From: Limnohabitans sp.
GTDB lineage: Bacteria; Pseudomonadota; Gammaproteobacteria; Burkholderiales; Burkholderiaceae_C
Reading direction: 5' to 3'
Length of the DNA: 55,276 bases
Assembly: GCA_009693505.1 (NCBI GenBank)
Contig: SHXD01000016.1
Coordinates: 1-55,276 of the forward strand
How positions within the stretch are numbered: the first letter of the stretch is position 1; each line of letters opens with the position of its first letter. Shown piece after piece: positions 29,584-38,322 of this stretch. The translations under genes were made by a program, and so were the position numbers. The notes below the pieces were generated by a model. That model ran no database searches. It saw only the letters and a program-made list of their open reading frames with translations, and had not been told where the DNA came from.

Positions 29584-29671
29584 GGTCGACATCCGAAATA
29601 GTAGGCGCAAAACCACGAGATTCTACAATGCCTGCTAACGCCATTTCTGGCGCCCTTCAAGTTTGAACCGT

Positions 29672-30424
29672 ATGGCCACCGAAAATAGCTCCCTTTCAGC
29701 CCCTAAAGCCTCGCTTTCAAGCGCTGTCAAAGTCAGGAAAACACCTGTCAAAGCAGGGCCATTTCCAGCAGTTCCGGAAGTCAAGGTCATCACGCCGATG
29801 GGTTGGATGCACACCGCCCGTTTTCTAACCACCGCTGCTGAACTTTTTCACCTGCCAGCCCTCGATGTGCCAGAAATTGCCTTTGTAGGGCGCTCCAACG
29901 CTGGGAAATCCACCTGCATCAATACACTGACGCAACAAAAACAGCTGGCCTTCGCCTCCAAAAAGCCCGGCCGCACCCAACACATCAACCTGTTTTCATT
30001 GGGCAAGCAAGGGGTAACAGATGCTGTTTTGGCCGACTTACCAGGTTATGGCTACGCTGCGGTGCCCAAACAAGACAAATTGCGCTGGCAAAAAGTCATG
30101 GCCAATTATTTGGTCACACGGGAAAACCTCAAAGGCATCGTCCTGTTGTGCGACCCCCGATTGGGCATGACCGAACTCGACGAGGTGTTGCTCGAAGTCA
30201 TTCGGCCCCGGGTAGAAGAGGGTCTGAACTTTTTGGTACTGCTGACCAAATCAGACAAGCTCACCCGATCGGAAGGCGCCAAGGCCTTGTCGATTGCCAA
30301 ATTGCAAGCGGGCGGCGGACAAGCCAAACTTTTCTCTGCTCTCAAAAAACAAGGCGTTGAAGACTTGGCCCAATTGATGTGGGATTGGACGCATGAACCG
30401 GAACCAGATGGCACCCATGATTGA
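29672..30424 (+). CDS. engB: Ribosome biogenesis GTPase EngB (YihA/YsxC)
   Basis: Essential GTPase for large-subunit ribosome assembly. From ATG 29672 it has 250 residues; G1 GRSNAGKST is near residue 73, G3 DLPGYG near 128, G4 TKSD near 195. The first 43 residues before MHTARFLTTAAELFHLP are an unusual basic, Pro/Ser-rich extension; an internal ATG at 29798 would give the standard family start. A TTG at 29663 also extends the frame but is an unlikely start. The gene is divergent from cytochrome c4 with about 90 bp between starts. Confidence 0.93.
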   Translation: MATENSSLSAPKASLSSAVKVRKTPVKAGPFPAVPEVKVITPMGWMHTARFLTTAAELFHLPALDVPEIAFVGRSNAGKSTCINTLTQQKQLAFASKKPGRTQHINLFSLGKQGVTDAVLADLPGYGYAAVPKQDKLRWQKVMANYLVTRENLKGIVLLCDPRLGMTELDEVLLEVIRPRVEEGLNFLVLLTKSDKLTRSEGAKALSIAKLQAGGGQAKLFSALKKQGVEDLAQLMWDWTHEPEPDGTHD

Positions 30425-31307
30425 AACTTGGCAGCAAACATTGCCCCATGGCATTCACTTGAGTTGCCGTGCGGCTGGCCCCAAGGGTGCGCCCGTCTTG
30501 CTGTTCTTGCACGGCTTCCCTGAAGCGGCTTTTGTATGGGACGACATGTTGCTGCACTTTTCGAAACCTGCCAATGGTGGCTATCGATGCGTGGCGCCCA
30601 ATTTGCGCGGCTATGAAAAATCGAGTCATCCTTCCGAGGCATCTGCCTACCGTGCTAAATTTTTGGTGCAAGACATTGCTGCGCTGATTCAAATTGAATC
30701 TGGCACATCAGAACTCAAAGCCTTGGTCGCCCACGACTGGGGCGGCGGCGTGGCTTGGAACCTTGCCAATCAAATGCCTCAGTTGATGCACAAACTCATC
30801 ATCATCAACTCGCCTCACCCTGGTACTTTTCTGCGCGATTTAAAAGACCATCCAGCGCAAATTGAGGCCAGTGCGTACATGAATTATTTTTGTGAGCCGC
30901 AAGCTGCTGCCGAACTCAGTGCCAATGAATTTGAAATGCTGTTTGCCTTTTTTGAAAAAGGCGTGAAGCCCAGTTGGTTAACGCTCGAAGTCAAAGCGCA
31001 ATACAAAGCGGCTTGGTCGTGTGGGTTGCAGGGCGGCCTTAACTTCTATGCGGCATCGCCCCTCAAGCCCAACAAGCCAAGTGAGCATGTCTTGCAAAAT
31101 TTGACTTTGCCTGACGAGATGTTGCGCATCACGGTACCCACCTTGCTACTTTGGGGAATGCAAGATGTCGCCTTGCTGCCTAATTTGAATGTCGGCTTAG
31201 AGGCCTATGTACGCGAGCTCACTTATGTGCCCATTGAAGAAGGCTCGCATTGGGTGGTGCACGAGCACCCAGAAATTGTTCAGCGTGAAATAGCGGCTTT
31301 TTTATAA
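30393..31307 (+). CDS. Alpha/beta hydrolase (epoxide hydrolase-like)
   Basis: A 304-residue alpha/beta-hydrolase. The oxyanion-hole motif LFLHGFPEAAFVW is near residue 40; the nucleophile elbow AHDWGGGVAW near 115 has Asp as nucleophile, as in epoxide hydrolases and haloalkane dehalogenases; the charge-relay acid lies around LWGMQDVALLP and the catalytic His in EEGSHWVVHEHPE. A cap domain fills residues about 140-235. Start ATG 30393 overlaps engB by 32 bp; ATGs at 30411 or 30417 are alternatives. The 3' end overlaps the convergent acyltransferase gene by 28 bp. Substrate unknown. Confidence 0.85.
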   Translation: MNRNQMAPMIETWQQTLPHGIHLSCRAAGPKGAPVLLFLHGFPEAAFVWDDMLLHFSKPANGGYRCVAPNLRGYEKSSHPSEASAYRAKFLVQDIAALIQIESGTSELKALVAHDWGGGVAWNLANQMPQLMHKLIIINSPHPGTFLRDLKDHPAQIEASAYMNYFCEPQAAAELSANEFEMLFAFFEKGVKPSWLTLEVKAQYKAAWSCGLQGGLNFYAASPLKPNKPSEHVLQNLTLPDEMLRITVPTLLLWGMQDVALLPNLNVGLEAYVRELTYVPIEEGSHWVVHEHPEIVQREIAAFL

Positions 31308-32173
31308 ACCGATGCTTCACCCTCTGGGCGCGTTTTGAAGCGCTTGTGCACCCAGTAATACTGCGATGGGGTGGCGCGAATGTGCTGGGCCAATTCAGCG
31401 TTCATTCTGAGGGTATCGTCAAATAAATTGGCTGTCGGAAAATTGTCCCAAGCCTCTTGCAAAGTCATCTCATAACCTTGGGGTGTCATGCGCGTTACCA
31501 GGGTCAAGACCTGCGCATGCCCTAAGCGCGCAAATCTGGACAAGGACGGAACCGTTGCGGCGGTCACGCCCATGAAAGGCACAAACAGCGATTCCTCTGG
31601 ACCAAAGTCCATGTCGGGTGACAAGTGCAAAATCTCACCACGCCTTAAGCCACTCATGATTTTCTTCACCCCCTCGTGGCGAAAATAGGGCTTTACATTG
31701 CCAGTGCGTTGACGTCCTTCATTCACCCACGCGTCCATCACTTTGTTGTGCTGCGGCACAAAGATAAAGGCCACAGGTTTACTGGCTTTTAAAGTAAGCG
31801 CCAAGCCACCTGCATCGAGTCCAACGAAATGGGGCGCCAAAATAACCTTAGGTGTGTCGGCTGCCAGTTGAGAAAAAGCAGCAGGGGTGCCAACCCATTT
31901 CAAGCGCGACTCAACAACCGACAAAGGGGCATACCAAAGCCACGCTCTGTCTAGCAAGGACTGTGCAAATTGCACAAAATGCGCGCGGGTCAGTTGTTTG
32001 ATTTCTTCAATGGATTTTTCAGGAAAGCACAGCCTCAAATTGGTCTGCACAATGTGCTTTCGATTTTTCATCTTGGCCCACAGCAGCCAGCCTAAAAAAT
32101 GTCCCAGCACACGGATGCCACGCAAAGGCATGTGCGACAACAAACGCATGAGGCCCACAAACAATAGCGTCAC
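31280..32173 (-). CDS. Lipid A-type acyltransferase (LpxL/HtrB family), HX4D copy
   Basis: About 297 residues, member of the late lipid A acyltransferase family that moves acyl chains from acyl-ACP to Kdo-lipid A at the inner membrane. N-terminal hydrophobic anchor, then APHFVGLDAGG with the HX4D catalytic motif near residue 125, LHLSPDMDFGPEESLFVPFMG and the late YYWVHKRFKTRP block. Start is placed at the GTG at 32173, which overlaps the preceding acyltransferase stop as GTGA; the open frame continues upstream inside that gene. Which acyl chain it adds cannot be told. Confidence 0.85.
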   Translation of the reverse strand: MTLLFVGLMRLLSHMPLRGIRVLGHFLGWLLWAKMKNRKHIVQTNLRLCFPEKSIEEIKQLTRAHFVQFAQSLLDRAWLWYAPLSVVESRLKWVGTPAAFSQLAADTPKVILAPHFVGLDAGGLALTLKASKPVAFIFVPQHNKVMDAWVNEGRQRTGNVKPYFRHEGVKKIMSGLRRGEILHLSPDMDFGPEESLFVPFMGVTAATVPSLSRFARLGHAQVLTLVTRMTPQGYEMTLQEAWDNFPTANLFDDTLRMNAELAQHIRATPSQYYWVHKRFKTRPEGEASVYKKAAISR

Positions 32174-33012
32174 GCGGTGGACTCCTGTCGAGGCTGTTTG
32201 TAACGGGCATAGCCCCAAAGGTACTGATCAGGGCGCGACAAAATCAAGCGCTCCATGGCCTGGTTGATTTGCAAAACCAGTGCATCCACGTCATCCGCAT
32301 CTTGGGTACCTAGTTCACTGGCATGAATGCGGTAGCCTTGCCCCCAAGGCAGACGCTCGCCCCAAATCAAAATCAATTTGGCCCCTGTTTGCAAAGCCAA
32401 TCTGGCTGCCAATGTCATAGTGTAGGCAGGCTTGCCGAAAAAGGGCGTCCATTGCCCCATGCCTTGCGGTGGCACTTGATCTGGCAGTAGGCCCACCGAT
32501 CTGCCAGCGCGCAGGGCTTTGATCATTTGCCTCACACCCGACAAAGTGGTGGGTGCCGTTTCCAGCCCAGGACGCGCGCGGGAAGCTTTCATGACCTTGC
32601 CAAAACCTTCTTTGCGTGCAGGCCTAAACAGCACAGTCAGGGGCCCATATTTTTGACTGAAAGAGGCACACAAAGCCTGTGCACTCACTTCAAAGCAGCC
32701 CATATGAGGCGTTAAAAATAAAACGCCTTGGCCCGCGGCATAGGCTTTTTCAACTTGTAAATAAGACCCCTCAGCCCATTGCACGGCGGGGCTTTTGCCC
32801 ATCCACAAGCGCGGCAGTTCGGTCGACATCGAACCAGCCTGCCCCACTGCGCCCACCGCTTGGGAAAAGCCAAGACCCGCCGTTTTGACGTTGGCTAAGA
32901 AACGCTGGCGATAGGTTTTTGACATCAGCCAAGCTAGCCAGCCAACGGCCTGCCCAAGGGCGTGCAAAGCCCACAAAGGCCAATGGGAAAAAAAACGAAA
33001 CCAAAAAATCAT
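32170..33012 (-). CDS. Lipid A-type acyltransferase (LpxL/HtrB family), HX4E copy
   Basis: Second member of the pair, 280 residues. N-terminal membrane anchor (FRFFSHWPLWALHALGQAVGWLAWL), catalytic HX4E in LTPHMGCFEVSA near residue 103, GLLPDQVPPQGMG and a C-terminal YLWGYARYKQP block corresponding to the YWxHKRFK motif. The two neighbouring enzymes differ in the catalytic acid (Glu here, Asp downstream), suggesting separate acceptor or acyl specificities, as with LpxL and LpxM. Divergent from metK. The gene pair next to metK is a common betaproteobacterial arrangement. Confidence 0.85.
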   Translation of the reverse strand: MIFWFRFFSHWPLWALHALGQAVGWLAWLMSKTYRQRFLANVKTAGLGFSQAVGAVGQAGSMSTELPRLWMGKSPAVQWAEGSYLQVEKAYAAGQGVLFLTPHMGCFEVSAQALCASFSQKYGPLTVLFRPARKEGFGKVMKASRARPGLETAPTTLSGVRQMIKALRAGRSVGLLPDQVPPQGMGQWTPFFGKPAYTMTLAARLALQTGAKLILIWGERLPWGQGYRIHASELGTQDADDVDALVLQINQAMERLILSRPDQYLWGYARYKQPRQESTA

Positions 33013-33035
33013 TTTATGTTTGGTAAACTATATCT

Positions 33036-33174
33036 GTCGCTGAGTTAAACAGAGCAACTTGCAGGGCGACACACACATTCTTTCAGCATGCTAAGCATGC
33101 CCCGAATTGTGCCTTGTCTTAGGACAAATCTGCTAAAGCGTTCGCCGAGGCCCAAAGATCCTGGCAGCGCAGAT
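33036..33174 (+). promoter_or_regulatory. Structured leader upstream of metK, candidate cis-regulatory RNA
   Basis: The 194-bp gap before metK holds a series of perfect stems: GTCGC (33036-33040) with GCGAC (33066-33070); GCATGC (33086-33091) with GCATGC (33095-33100); TTGTC (33114-33118) with GACAA (33123-33127) around a TTAG loop; ATCTGC (33128-33133) with GCAGAT (33169-33174), enclosing GCC-AGG (33144-33150) paired with CCT-GGC (33160-33165). The last stem ends about 20 bases before the AGGAG ribosome site. metK is often under SAM-riboswitch control in other phyla; I do not recognise a known class here. The transcription start is not known, so the first stem may not be transcribed. Confidence 0.45.
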
Positions 33175-33206
33175 CAACATGCATGCCAAACTTTAGGAGA
33201 ACCCTC

Positions 33207-34391
33207 ATGGCGAATGACTATCTTTTTACTTCAGAATCCGTGTCCGAAGGCCACCCCGACAAGGTTGCCGATCAAATCTCAGACGCCATTCTCGACGCAA
33301 TCTTTGAACAAGACCCCCGCAGCCGCGTGGCCGCCGAAACGCTGACCAATACGGGTCTGGTGGTTTTGGCTGGTGAAATTACCACCAACGCCCACGTCGA
33401 CTACATCCAAGTGGCGCGCGATACCATCAAGCGCATTGGCTACGACAACACCGAGTACGGCATTGATTACAAAGGCTGCGCCGTCATGGTTTGCTACGAC
33501 AAGCAGTCCAATGACATTGCCCAAGGCGTGAACCATGCCTCCGACGACCACCTGAACACCGGTGCCGGCGACCAAGGTTTGATGTTTGGTTACGCTTGCA
33601 GCGAAACCCCCGACCTCATGCCTGCGCCCATTTACTACGCGCACCGTTTGGTAGAGCGTCAAGCCCAGTTGCGCAAAGACGGCCGCCTGCCTTTCTTGCG
33701 CCCCGATGCCAAAAGCCAAGTGACCATGCGCTATGTGGACGGCAAGCCCCACAGCATTGACACCGTGGTCTTGTCCACTCAGCACAGCCCCGACCAAAGC
33801 GAGTCGGCCACCAAAATGAAGGCCAGCTTCAACGAAGCCATCATTGAAGAAATCATCAAGCCTGTGCTGCCCAAAGAGTGGCTCAAAGACACCAAATACT
33901 TGATCAACCCCACTGGACGTTTCGTCATTGGCGGACCTCAAGGTGATTGCGGCCTGACCGGTCGCAAAATCATTGTGGACACCTACGGCGGTGCTTGCCC
34001 TCACGGCGGCGGTGCCTTCTCAGGCAAAGATCCTTCTAAGGTTGACCGCTCAGCTGCTTATGCAGCGCGCTATGTGGCCAAGAACATTGTGGCTGCGGGC
34101 TTGGCCACCAAGTGCCAAATTCAAGTGGCCTACGCCATTGGTGTGGCACGCCCCATGAACATCACGATCAACACTGAAGGCACTGGCGTGATCTCTGATG
34201 ACAAGATTGCCGCTTTGGTGAACGAGCACTTTGACTTGCGTCCTAAGGGCATCATTCAAATGCTAGACCTCTTGCGCCCCATCTACACCAAAACAGCTGC
34301 TTATGGCCACTTCGGCCGCGACGAGCCCGACTTCACTTGGGAGCGCACCAACATGGCAGCCACACTGCGTGCGGCTGCGGGCTTGAAGTAA
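33207..34391 (+). CDS. metK: S-adenosylmethionine synthetase
   Basis: Makes SAM from methionine and ATP; 394 residues. Motifs: [19 protein letters not shown] (ATP/Mg), [12 protein letters not shown], and the P-loop-like [19 protein letters not shown]. The true start is the ATG at 33207 with AGGAG at about 33195; the frame extends 24 bases further but only through leader sequence. It converges with the FAH-family gene with no bases between stop codons. Codon use is that of a highly expressed gene. Confidence 0.97.
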   Translation: MANDYLFTSESVSEGHPDKVADQISDAILDAIFEQDPRSRVAAETLTNTGLVVLAGEITTNAHVDYIQVARDTIKRIGYDNTEYGIDYKGCAVMVCYDKQSNDIAQGVNHASDDHLNTGAGDQGLMFGYACSETPDLMPAPIYYAHRLVERQAQLRKDGRLPFLRPDAKSQVTMRYVDGKPHSIDTVVLSTQHSPDQSESATKMKASFNEAIIEEIIKPVLPKEWLKDTKYLINPTGRFVIGGPQGDCGLTGRKIIVDTYGGACPHGGGAFSGKDPSKVDRSAAYAARYVAKNIVAAGLATKCQIQVAYAIGVARPMNITINTEGTGVISDDKIAALVNEHFDLRPKGIIQMLDLLRPIYTKTAAYGHFGRDEPDFTWERTNMAATLRAAAGLK

Positions 34392-35264
34392 TTATTGAAC
34401 GGGGTTTTCGATGGCGCCAATGCCATCGATTTCCACGCGCACCACATCGCCCGACTTTAAATATTTGGGCGGTGTGAAGCCAATCCCCACACCCACCGGT
34501 GTGCCTGTGGCAATGACGTCACCAGGGTACAAGGTAATGCCCGCACTCAAAGTTTCAATGAGCGTGGGAATGTCAAAAATCAAATCAGCAGTGGCGGCGT
34601 TCTGGCGCTCTTCGCCATTCACGTAGCAACGCACGTGGGTGTTCTGGCCGTCCATTTCGTCGGCACTCACCAACCATGGGCCCATGGGGCAGAAGGTGTC
34701 AAATGACTTGCCCATGTGCCATTGCATGTGTTTGTTTTGCCAGTCGCGTGCCGTCACATCGTTGACGATGGTGTAACCCCAAACATGCTGCATGGCGTTG
34801 GCTTTGGTAATGCCCTTTCCACCTTTGCCAATGATCACGGCCAATTCGGCTTCGTAGTCAATGGCCGTTGACACCTTGGGCATCTCGATGGCTTCGCCTG
34901 TGGCAATGACGCACTCTGGCACTTTGGTAAAGATGATGGGCTCGGCTGGAATTTCGCCGCCGGCTTTGGCACTGCTGTCAAAGCCACTGCGCGCAAACTC
35001 TTTGGCGTGTGCGTGGTAGTTTTTCCCAACGCAAAAGATGTTGCGGCGGGGGTGGGGCAATGGGGCGCGCAATTGCACGTCTTTTAAAGGAATGGCGGCG
35101 CCTAAGGCGGGCAAGGGTTCACCGCGCGACAGCGTGTCTACCAGCGTGAGGGCGCCAAGTTCGCGATCGGCCAAAGGCATGTCAAACGGTGTGACTGTGG
35201 TTGAGTCTTGAGACACCAGACCCACATGGGGTTGGTCTTGGTAAAAGAAAGCAACAATGCGCAT
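34392..35264 (-). CDS. Fumarylacetoacetate hydrolase (FAH) family protein
   Basis: A 290-residue C-C bond hydrolase, isomerase or decarboxylase of the FAH fold. IFCVGKNYHAHAKEF at about residue 75, the metal ligands in IDYEAELAVIIGK (Glu) and YTIVNDVTARDWQ (Asp), and TGTPVGVGIGF are conserved. Members act on fumarylpyruvate, oxopentenedioate and related ring-cleavage products. Start ATG 35264 is chosen by homology; an upstream extension of 27 residues is unlikely. Divergent from the first Bug-type gene, which suggests a catabolic locus, but the substrate is not determined. Confidence 0.88.
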   Translation of the reverse strand: MRIVAFFYQDQPHVGLVSQDSTTVTPFDMPLADRELGALTLVDTLSRGEPLPALGAAIPLKDVQLRAPLPHPRRNIFCVGKNYHAHAKEFARSGFDSSAKAGGEIPAEPIIFTKVPECVIATGEAIEMPKVSTAIDYEAELAVIIGKGGKGITKANAMQHVWGYTIVNDVTARDWQNKHMQWHMGKSFDTFCPMGPWLVSADEMDGQNTHVRCYVNGEERQNAATADLIFDIPTLIETLSAGITLYPGDVIATGTPVGVGIGFTPPKYLKSGDVVRVEIDGIGAIENPVQ

Positions 35265-35446
35265 GATGAAGGGCACCTTCAAATAAGATTGATCTAGCTC
35301 GTATTGTGACTCTTCCCGAGAATTTGATCGGTGAGGTCCGCTCACTGATTGATGCCCCGCTGTGACATAGGTTCATGCAGAAAATGGACTGCAGTGTTAG
35401 AGTCTGATTGAAAGCCCATGCGCCCCAAAACAATGCAGGAGACCTC

Positions 35447-36475
35447 ATGAATTTCTTTCAATCGATGCATCCATCAAAAACAGTTCGCCAGTATTTCCTT
35501 GGTACAGCCAGTGTTCTCGCCAGCAGTTTGCTTCTGAACATGGCCGGACAGGTTTCTGCCATGGCGCAAGCTGCCCCCTACCCGACCAAATCCATCACCA
35601 TGATCGTGCCGTTCCCACCCGGTGGCTTAGCGGACATTGTGGCTCGCCCCGTGGCAGAAGCCATGAGCCGTGAACTGGGTCAGCCAGTGATCATTGAAAA
35701 CAAAGGCGGTGCAGGTGGCGGCATTGGCATGGGTGTGGCAGCACGTTCCAAGCCCGATGGCTATACCGTTCTCTTGGCCTTGTCTTCATTGACCGTCATC
35801 CCTGAAGCCGATGCCTTGTTAGGCCGCAACCCCATGTTCTTGCTGAACGAGCTGCGACCCATTGCACGTTACACCGCAGACCCAACGGTGCTAGCCGTGC
35901 GCGCTGACGCGCCTTGGAAGACTGTTAAAGAGTTTGTTGAAGATGCGCGCAAACGTCCTGGTGCTATCAACTATGGCTCGTCGGGTAACTACGGCACCAT
36001 GCACGTTCCCATGGAAATTTTGGCGCAAACCGCAGGCATCAAAATGACCCACATTCCGTTCACGGGTGCAGGCCCAGCAGTCGTGGCCATGTTGGGCGGT
36101 CAAATTGACGCATTGTCCACAGGCCCCGCCACAGTCTTGCAGCATGTCAAAGCCGGCAAAATTCGTGTGCTGGGTCACTGGGGCAACGGCGCATTGGCAT
36201 CCATGCCCGACGTGAGCAGCTTGAAAGATTTAGGCTTCAATGCCGAGTACGCGCAGTGGTCTGGCTTGTTCATTCCCAGCGGCACACCCGAGCCCATTGC
36301 GCAGCGATTGCGTGCTGCCGCCAAAATGGCCGCTCAAGATACCAAAGCCCGCGAAGTGATTCAAAACACCGGCAGCCCTGTGCAGTATTTGGACAGCCTC
36401 GATTTTGAAAAATACGTTCAAGCCGATGCCAAACGCATGACCGACGTGGTCAAGAAAATTGGCAAAGTCGAATAA
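35447..36475 (+). CDS. Bug-family periplasmic substrate-binding protein (TctC-like), first copy
   Basis: A 342-residue tripartite tricarboxylate transporter receptor-type protein. The signal peptide ends near residue 42 (AMAQAAPYP). The family core follows: ITMIVPFPPGGLADIVARPVA, VIIENKGGAGGGIGMG, PDGYTVLL, and MLGGQIDALSTGPA. ATG 35447 has an ideal AGGAG site; the frame extends upstream to a TTG that should be ignored. Bug proteins are numerous in Burkholderiales and bind carboxylates, amino acids or aromatic acids; no TctAB membrane genes lie here, so it may be an orphan receptor. Ligand unknown. Confidence 0.9.
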   Translation: MNFFQSMHPSKTVRQYFLGTASVLASSLLLNMAGQVSAMAQAAPYPTKSITMIVPFPPGGLADIVARPVAEAMSRELGQPVIIENKGGAGGGIGMGVAARSKPDGYTVLLALSSLTVIPEADALLGRNPMFLLNELRPIARYTADPTVLAVRADAPWKTVKEFVEDARKRPGAINYGSSGNYGTMHVPMEILAQTAGIKMTHIPFTGAGPAVVAMLGGQIDALSTGPATVLQHVKAGKIRVLGHWGNGALASMPDVSSLKDLGFNAEYAQWSGLFIPSGTPEPIAQRLRAAAKMAAQDTKAREVIQNTGSPVQYLDSLDFEKYVQADAKRMTDVVKKIGKVE

Positions 36476-36532
36476 GCCACTGAGCCAACTTCTTCACGCC
36501 TTCAAAATATTTTAGAACTCTCGGAGACTCTC

Positions 36533-37582
36533 ATGACCTCGTTTAGACAATCAACTCAGGCCAACCGGACTTCCACGCAAGCTTTGCAGAAGACCTCTCA
36601 AACTCGCCGCAACATGTGGCTTGCCTTGGCAAGTTTGCTGTTTATCGGCACAGGCATCTTTTTGTCGCAGCAAGCCCACGCGCAAAACTACCCCGCGCGC
36701 CCTGTCAAAATCATTGTGCCTTTTGCCACAGGCGGCCCTGCCGACAACTATGCGCGGTTCATGGCGCAGCGTCTGCAAGACAGCTTGGGTCAAACTTTTG
36801 TGGTCGACAACAAGCCTGGTGCAGGCTCGGTCATTGGCACAGACTTAGCGGCCAAAGCTGCTCCCGATGGTTACACCTTGCTGCTCATGTCGAACACACA
36901 AACGGTGAACGAAACACTCATTCCCAACAAGCCTTATGGTTTGATGAAAGACTTTGTGGGCGTCGCCCCCATCAACTATTCTGATTTGGTGTTGGTGGTC
37001 AACCCCACCAAAGGCATGAACACTTTGGCTGACGTCATTCGCGTGGCCAAAGCAGAGCCTGGCAAATTGAACTACGCATCATCGGGTCCTGGTACCCCCT
37101 ATCACATGGCTGGCGAATTGTTCAAAAGCATGGCCAAGATTGACATGGTGCACGTGCCCTACAAAGGCAGCTCTGGCGCACGCACAGATGTGCTGGGCGG
37201 CCAAGTCGACATGATGTTTGATGCTGTCACCACCATGACCGAACAAGTCAAGGCAGGTAAAGTGAAAGCTGTGGGCGCCACCGGCAAAGTGCGCTCCGAT
37301 GTGTTGCCCGATGTGCCCACCCTGAACGAAGCCGGTGTTGCGGGCTATGAAGCCACCATTTGGCTTGGCATCATGGCGCCCAAAGGCACGCCCAAAGCCA
37401 TTGTCGACAAATTGAATGAAGCCGTTTCCAAAATTGCTTCACAACAAGATGTTAAACAGCAGTGGGCCAAACAAGGCGCAGCACCTTTGGTCATGAACCC
37501 TGTGGTATTTGACAAATATTTGCAAGACGACATTGCCAAATGGGCTGGTGTGATCAAGTCAGCCAACATCAAATTGGATTAA
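36533..37582 (+). CDS. Bug-family periplasmic substrate-binding protein (TctC-like), second copy
   Basis: A 349-residue paralogue of the preceding gene, 57 bp downstream. Signal peptide ends near residue 50 after a long basic N-region (LSQQAHAQNYP). VKIIVPFATGGPADNYARFMA, VVDNKPGAGSVIGT, PDGYTLLLMSN and LGGQVDMMFDAV follow the Bug pattern. The two are clearly different in the ligand-binding loops, so they probably bind different compounds. A co-transcribed pair of Bug genes without membrane components is typical of catabolic islands. Confidence 0.9.
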   Translation: MTSFRQSTQANRTSTQALQKTSQTRRNMWLALASLLFIGTGIFLSQQAHAQNYPARPVKIIVPFATGGPADNYARFMAQRLQDSLGQTFVVDNKPGAGSVIGTDLAAKAAPDGYTLLLMSNTQTVNETLIPNKPYGLMKDFVGVAPINYSDLVLVVNPTKGMNTLADVIRVAKAEPGKLNYASSGPGTPYHMAGELFKSMAKIDMVHVPYKGSSGARTDVLGGQVDMMFDAVTTMTEQVKAGKVKAVGATGKVRSDVLPDVPTLNEAGVAGYEATIWLGIMAPKGTPKAIVDKLNEAVSKIASQQDVKQQWAKQGAAPLVMNPVVFDKYLQDDIAKWAGVIKSANIKLD

Positions 37583-37587
37583 TTGTT

Positions 37588-38295
37588 TTGTCGCGCTTCT
37601 TTCATTTGCTCAGCGGCGGTGCCGCACAAGGCTTGGTCAACGCTTTAAAAGCTTCGATTGAAAGCACGACTGAAACGCAACTCATATGCACCTTTGGTGC
37701 TGTGGGTTTGATGAAGCAAAAGCTCCTAGATGGTGCACCATGCGATGTGGTCATTTTGACAGCGGCACTCACTGAGCAGCTCACAGCGTCAGGGCATGTA
37801 TTGGCGGGCAGTGCGCGTCATTTGGGGCCTGTCAAAACAGGCGTGGCCGTGAAGAGCGGCACGCCTTGGCCGCAAGTTGACACCGCCGAGCATTTGAAGG
37901 CTGCCATGTTGGCCGCGACCAGCATTTATTTTCCCGACCCCCAGTTGGCCACTGCGGGCATTCACTTTATGAAAGTGCTCAATGGTTTGGGCATTGCCGA
38001 TACAGTGGCCAGCAAACTGCACCCTTACCCCAACGGCAATGCCGCCATGAATGCCATGGCCGCTTGCGATGACCCGCATGTCATTGGCTGCACACAGGTC
38101 ACAGAAATTTTGATAACACCTGGCATTGATTTGGTGGCCAACTTGCCACTCGAATTTGAATTGGCCACCATGTACACCGCGGGTGTTCGGTCAACCAGCA
38201 CTTGCGTGGCAGAAGCTCAGGCCATGATCGATATTTTGATCTGTCAAGAGCATGCCGCGCTTCGCACCAAGGGCGGCTTTTTACCTGTGGCCTAA
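37588..38295 (+). CDS. ModA-like substrate-binding domain protein without signal peptide
   Basis: About 235 residues of the type 2 periplasmic binding fold related to molybdate-binding ModA: HLLSGGAAQGLV, ICTFGAVGLMKQKLLDGAPCDVVIL, IYFPDPQLATAGIHF and FELATMYTAGV. No signal peptide is visible, so it may be cytoplasmic. The start is uncertain: a TTG at 37588 gives the usual N-terminus, while an ATG at 37540 overlaps the Bug gene by 43 bp; neither has a clear ribosome site. Its place beside a molybdenum hydroxylase is suggestive, but ligand and role are unknown. Confidence 0.75.
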   Translation: MSRFFHLLSGGAAQGLVNALKASIESTTETQLICTFGAVGLMKQKLLDGAPCDVVILTAALTEQLTASGHVLAGSARHLGPVKTGVAVKSGTPWPQVDTAEHLKAAMLAATSIYFPDPQLATAGIHFMKVLNGLGIADTVASKLHPYPNGNAAMNAMAACDDPHVIGCTQVTEILITPGIDLVANLPLEFELATMYTAGVRSTSTCVAEAQAMIDILICQEHAALRTKGGFLPVA

Positions 38296-38322
38296 GCCAC
38301 TTCAACAGCTAAATACCTTTAC

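Noticed and set aside
33121..33174. Resemblance of the metK leader to the SAH riboswitch (GCGCTGC, CCAGG, CTCGG words)
   Set aside because: The matching words occur only on the opposite strand and in the wrong order, so the known SAH class does not fit.
33279..34004. A 241-codon open frame opposite metK
   Set aside because: Shadow frame of a highly biased gene; no motifs and no conserved neighbourhood.
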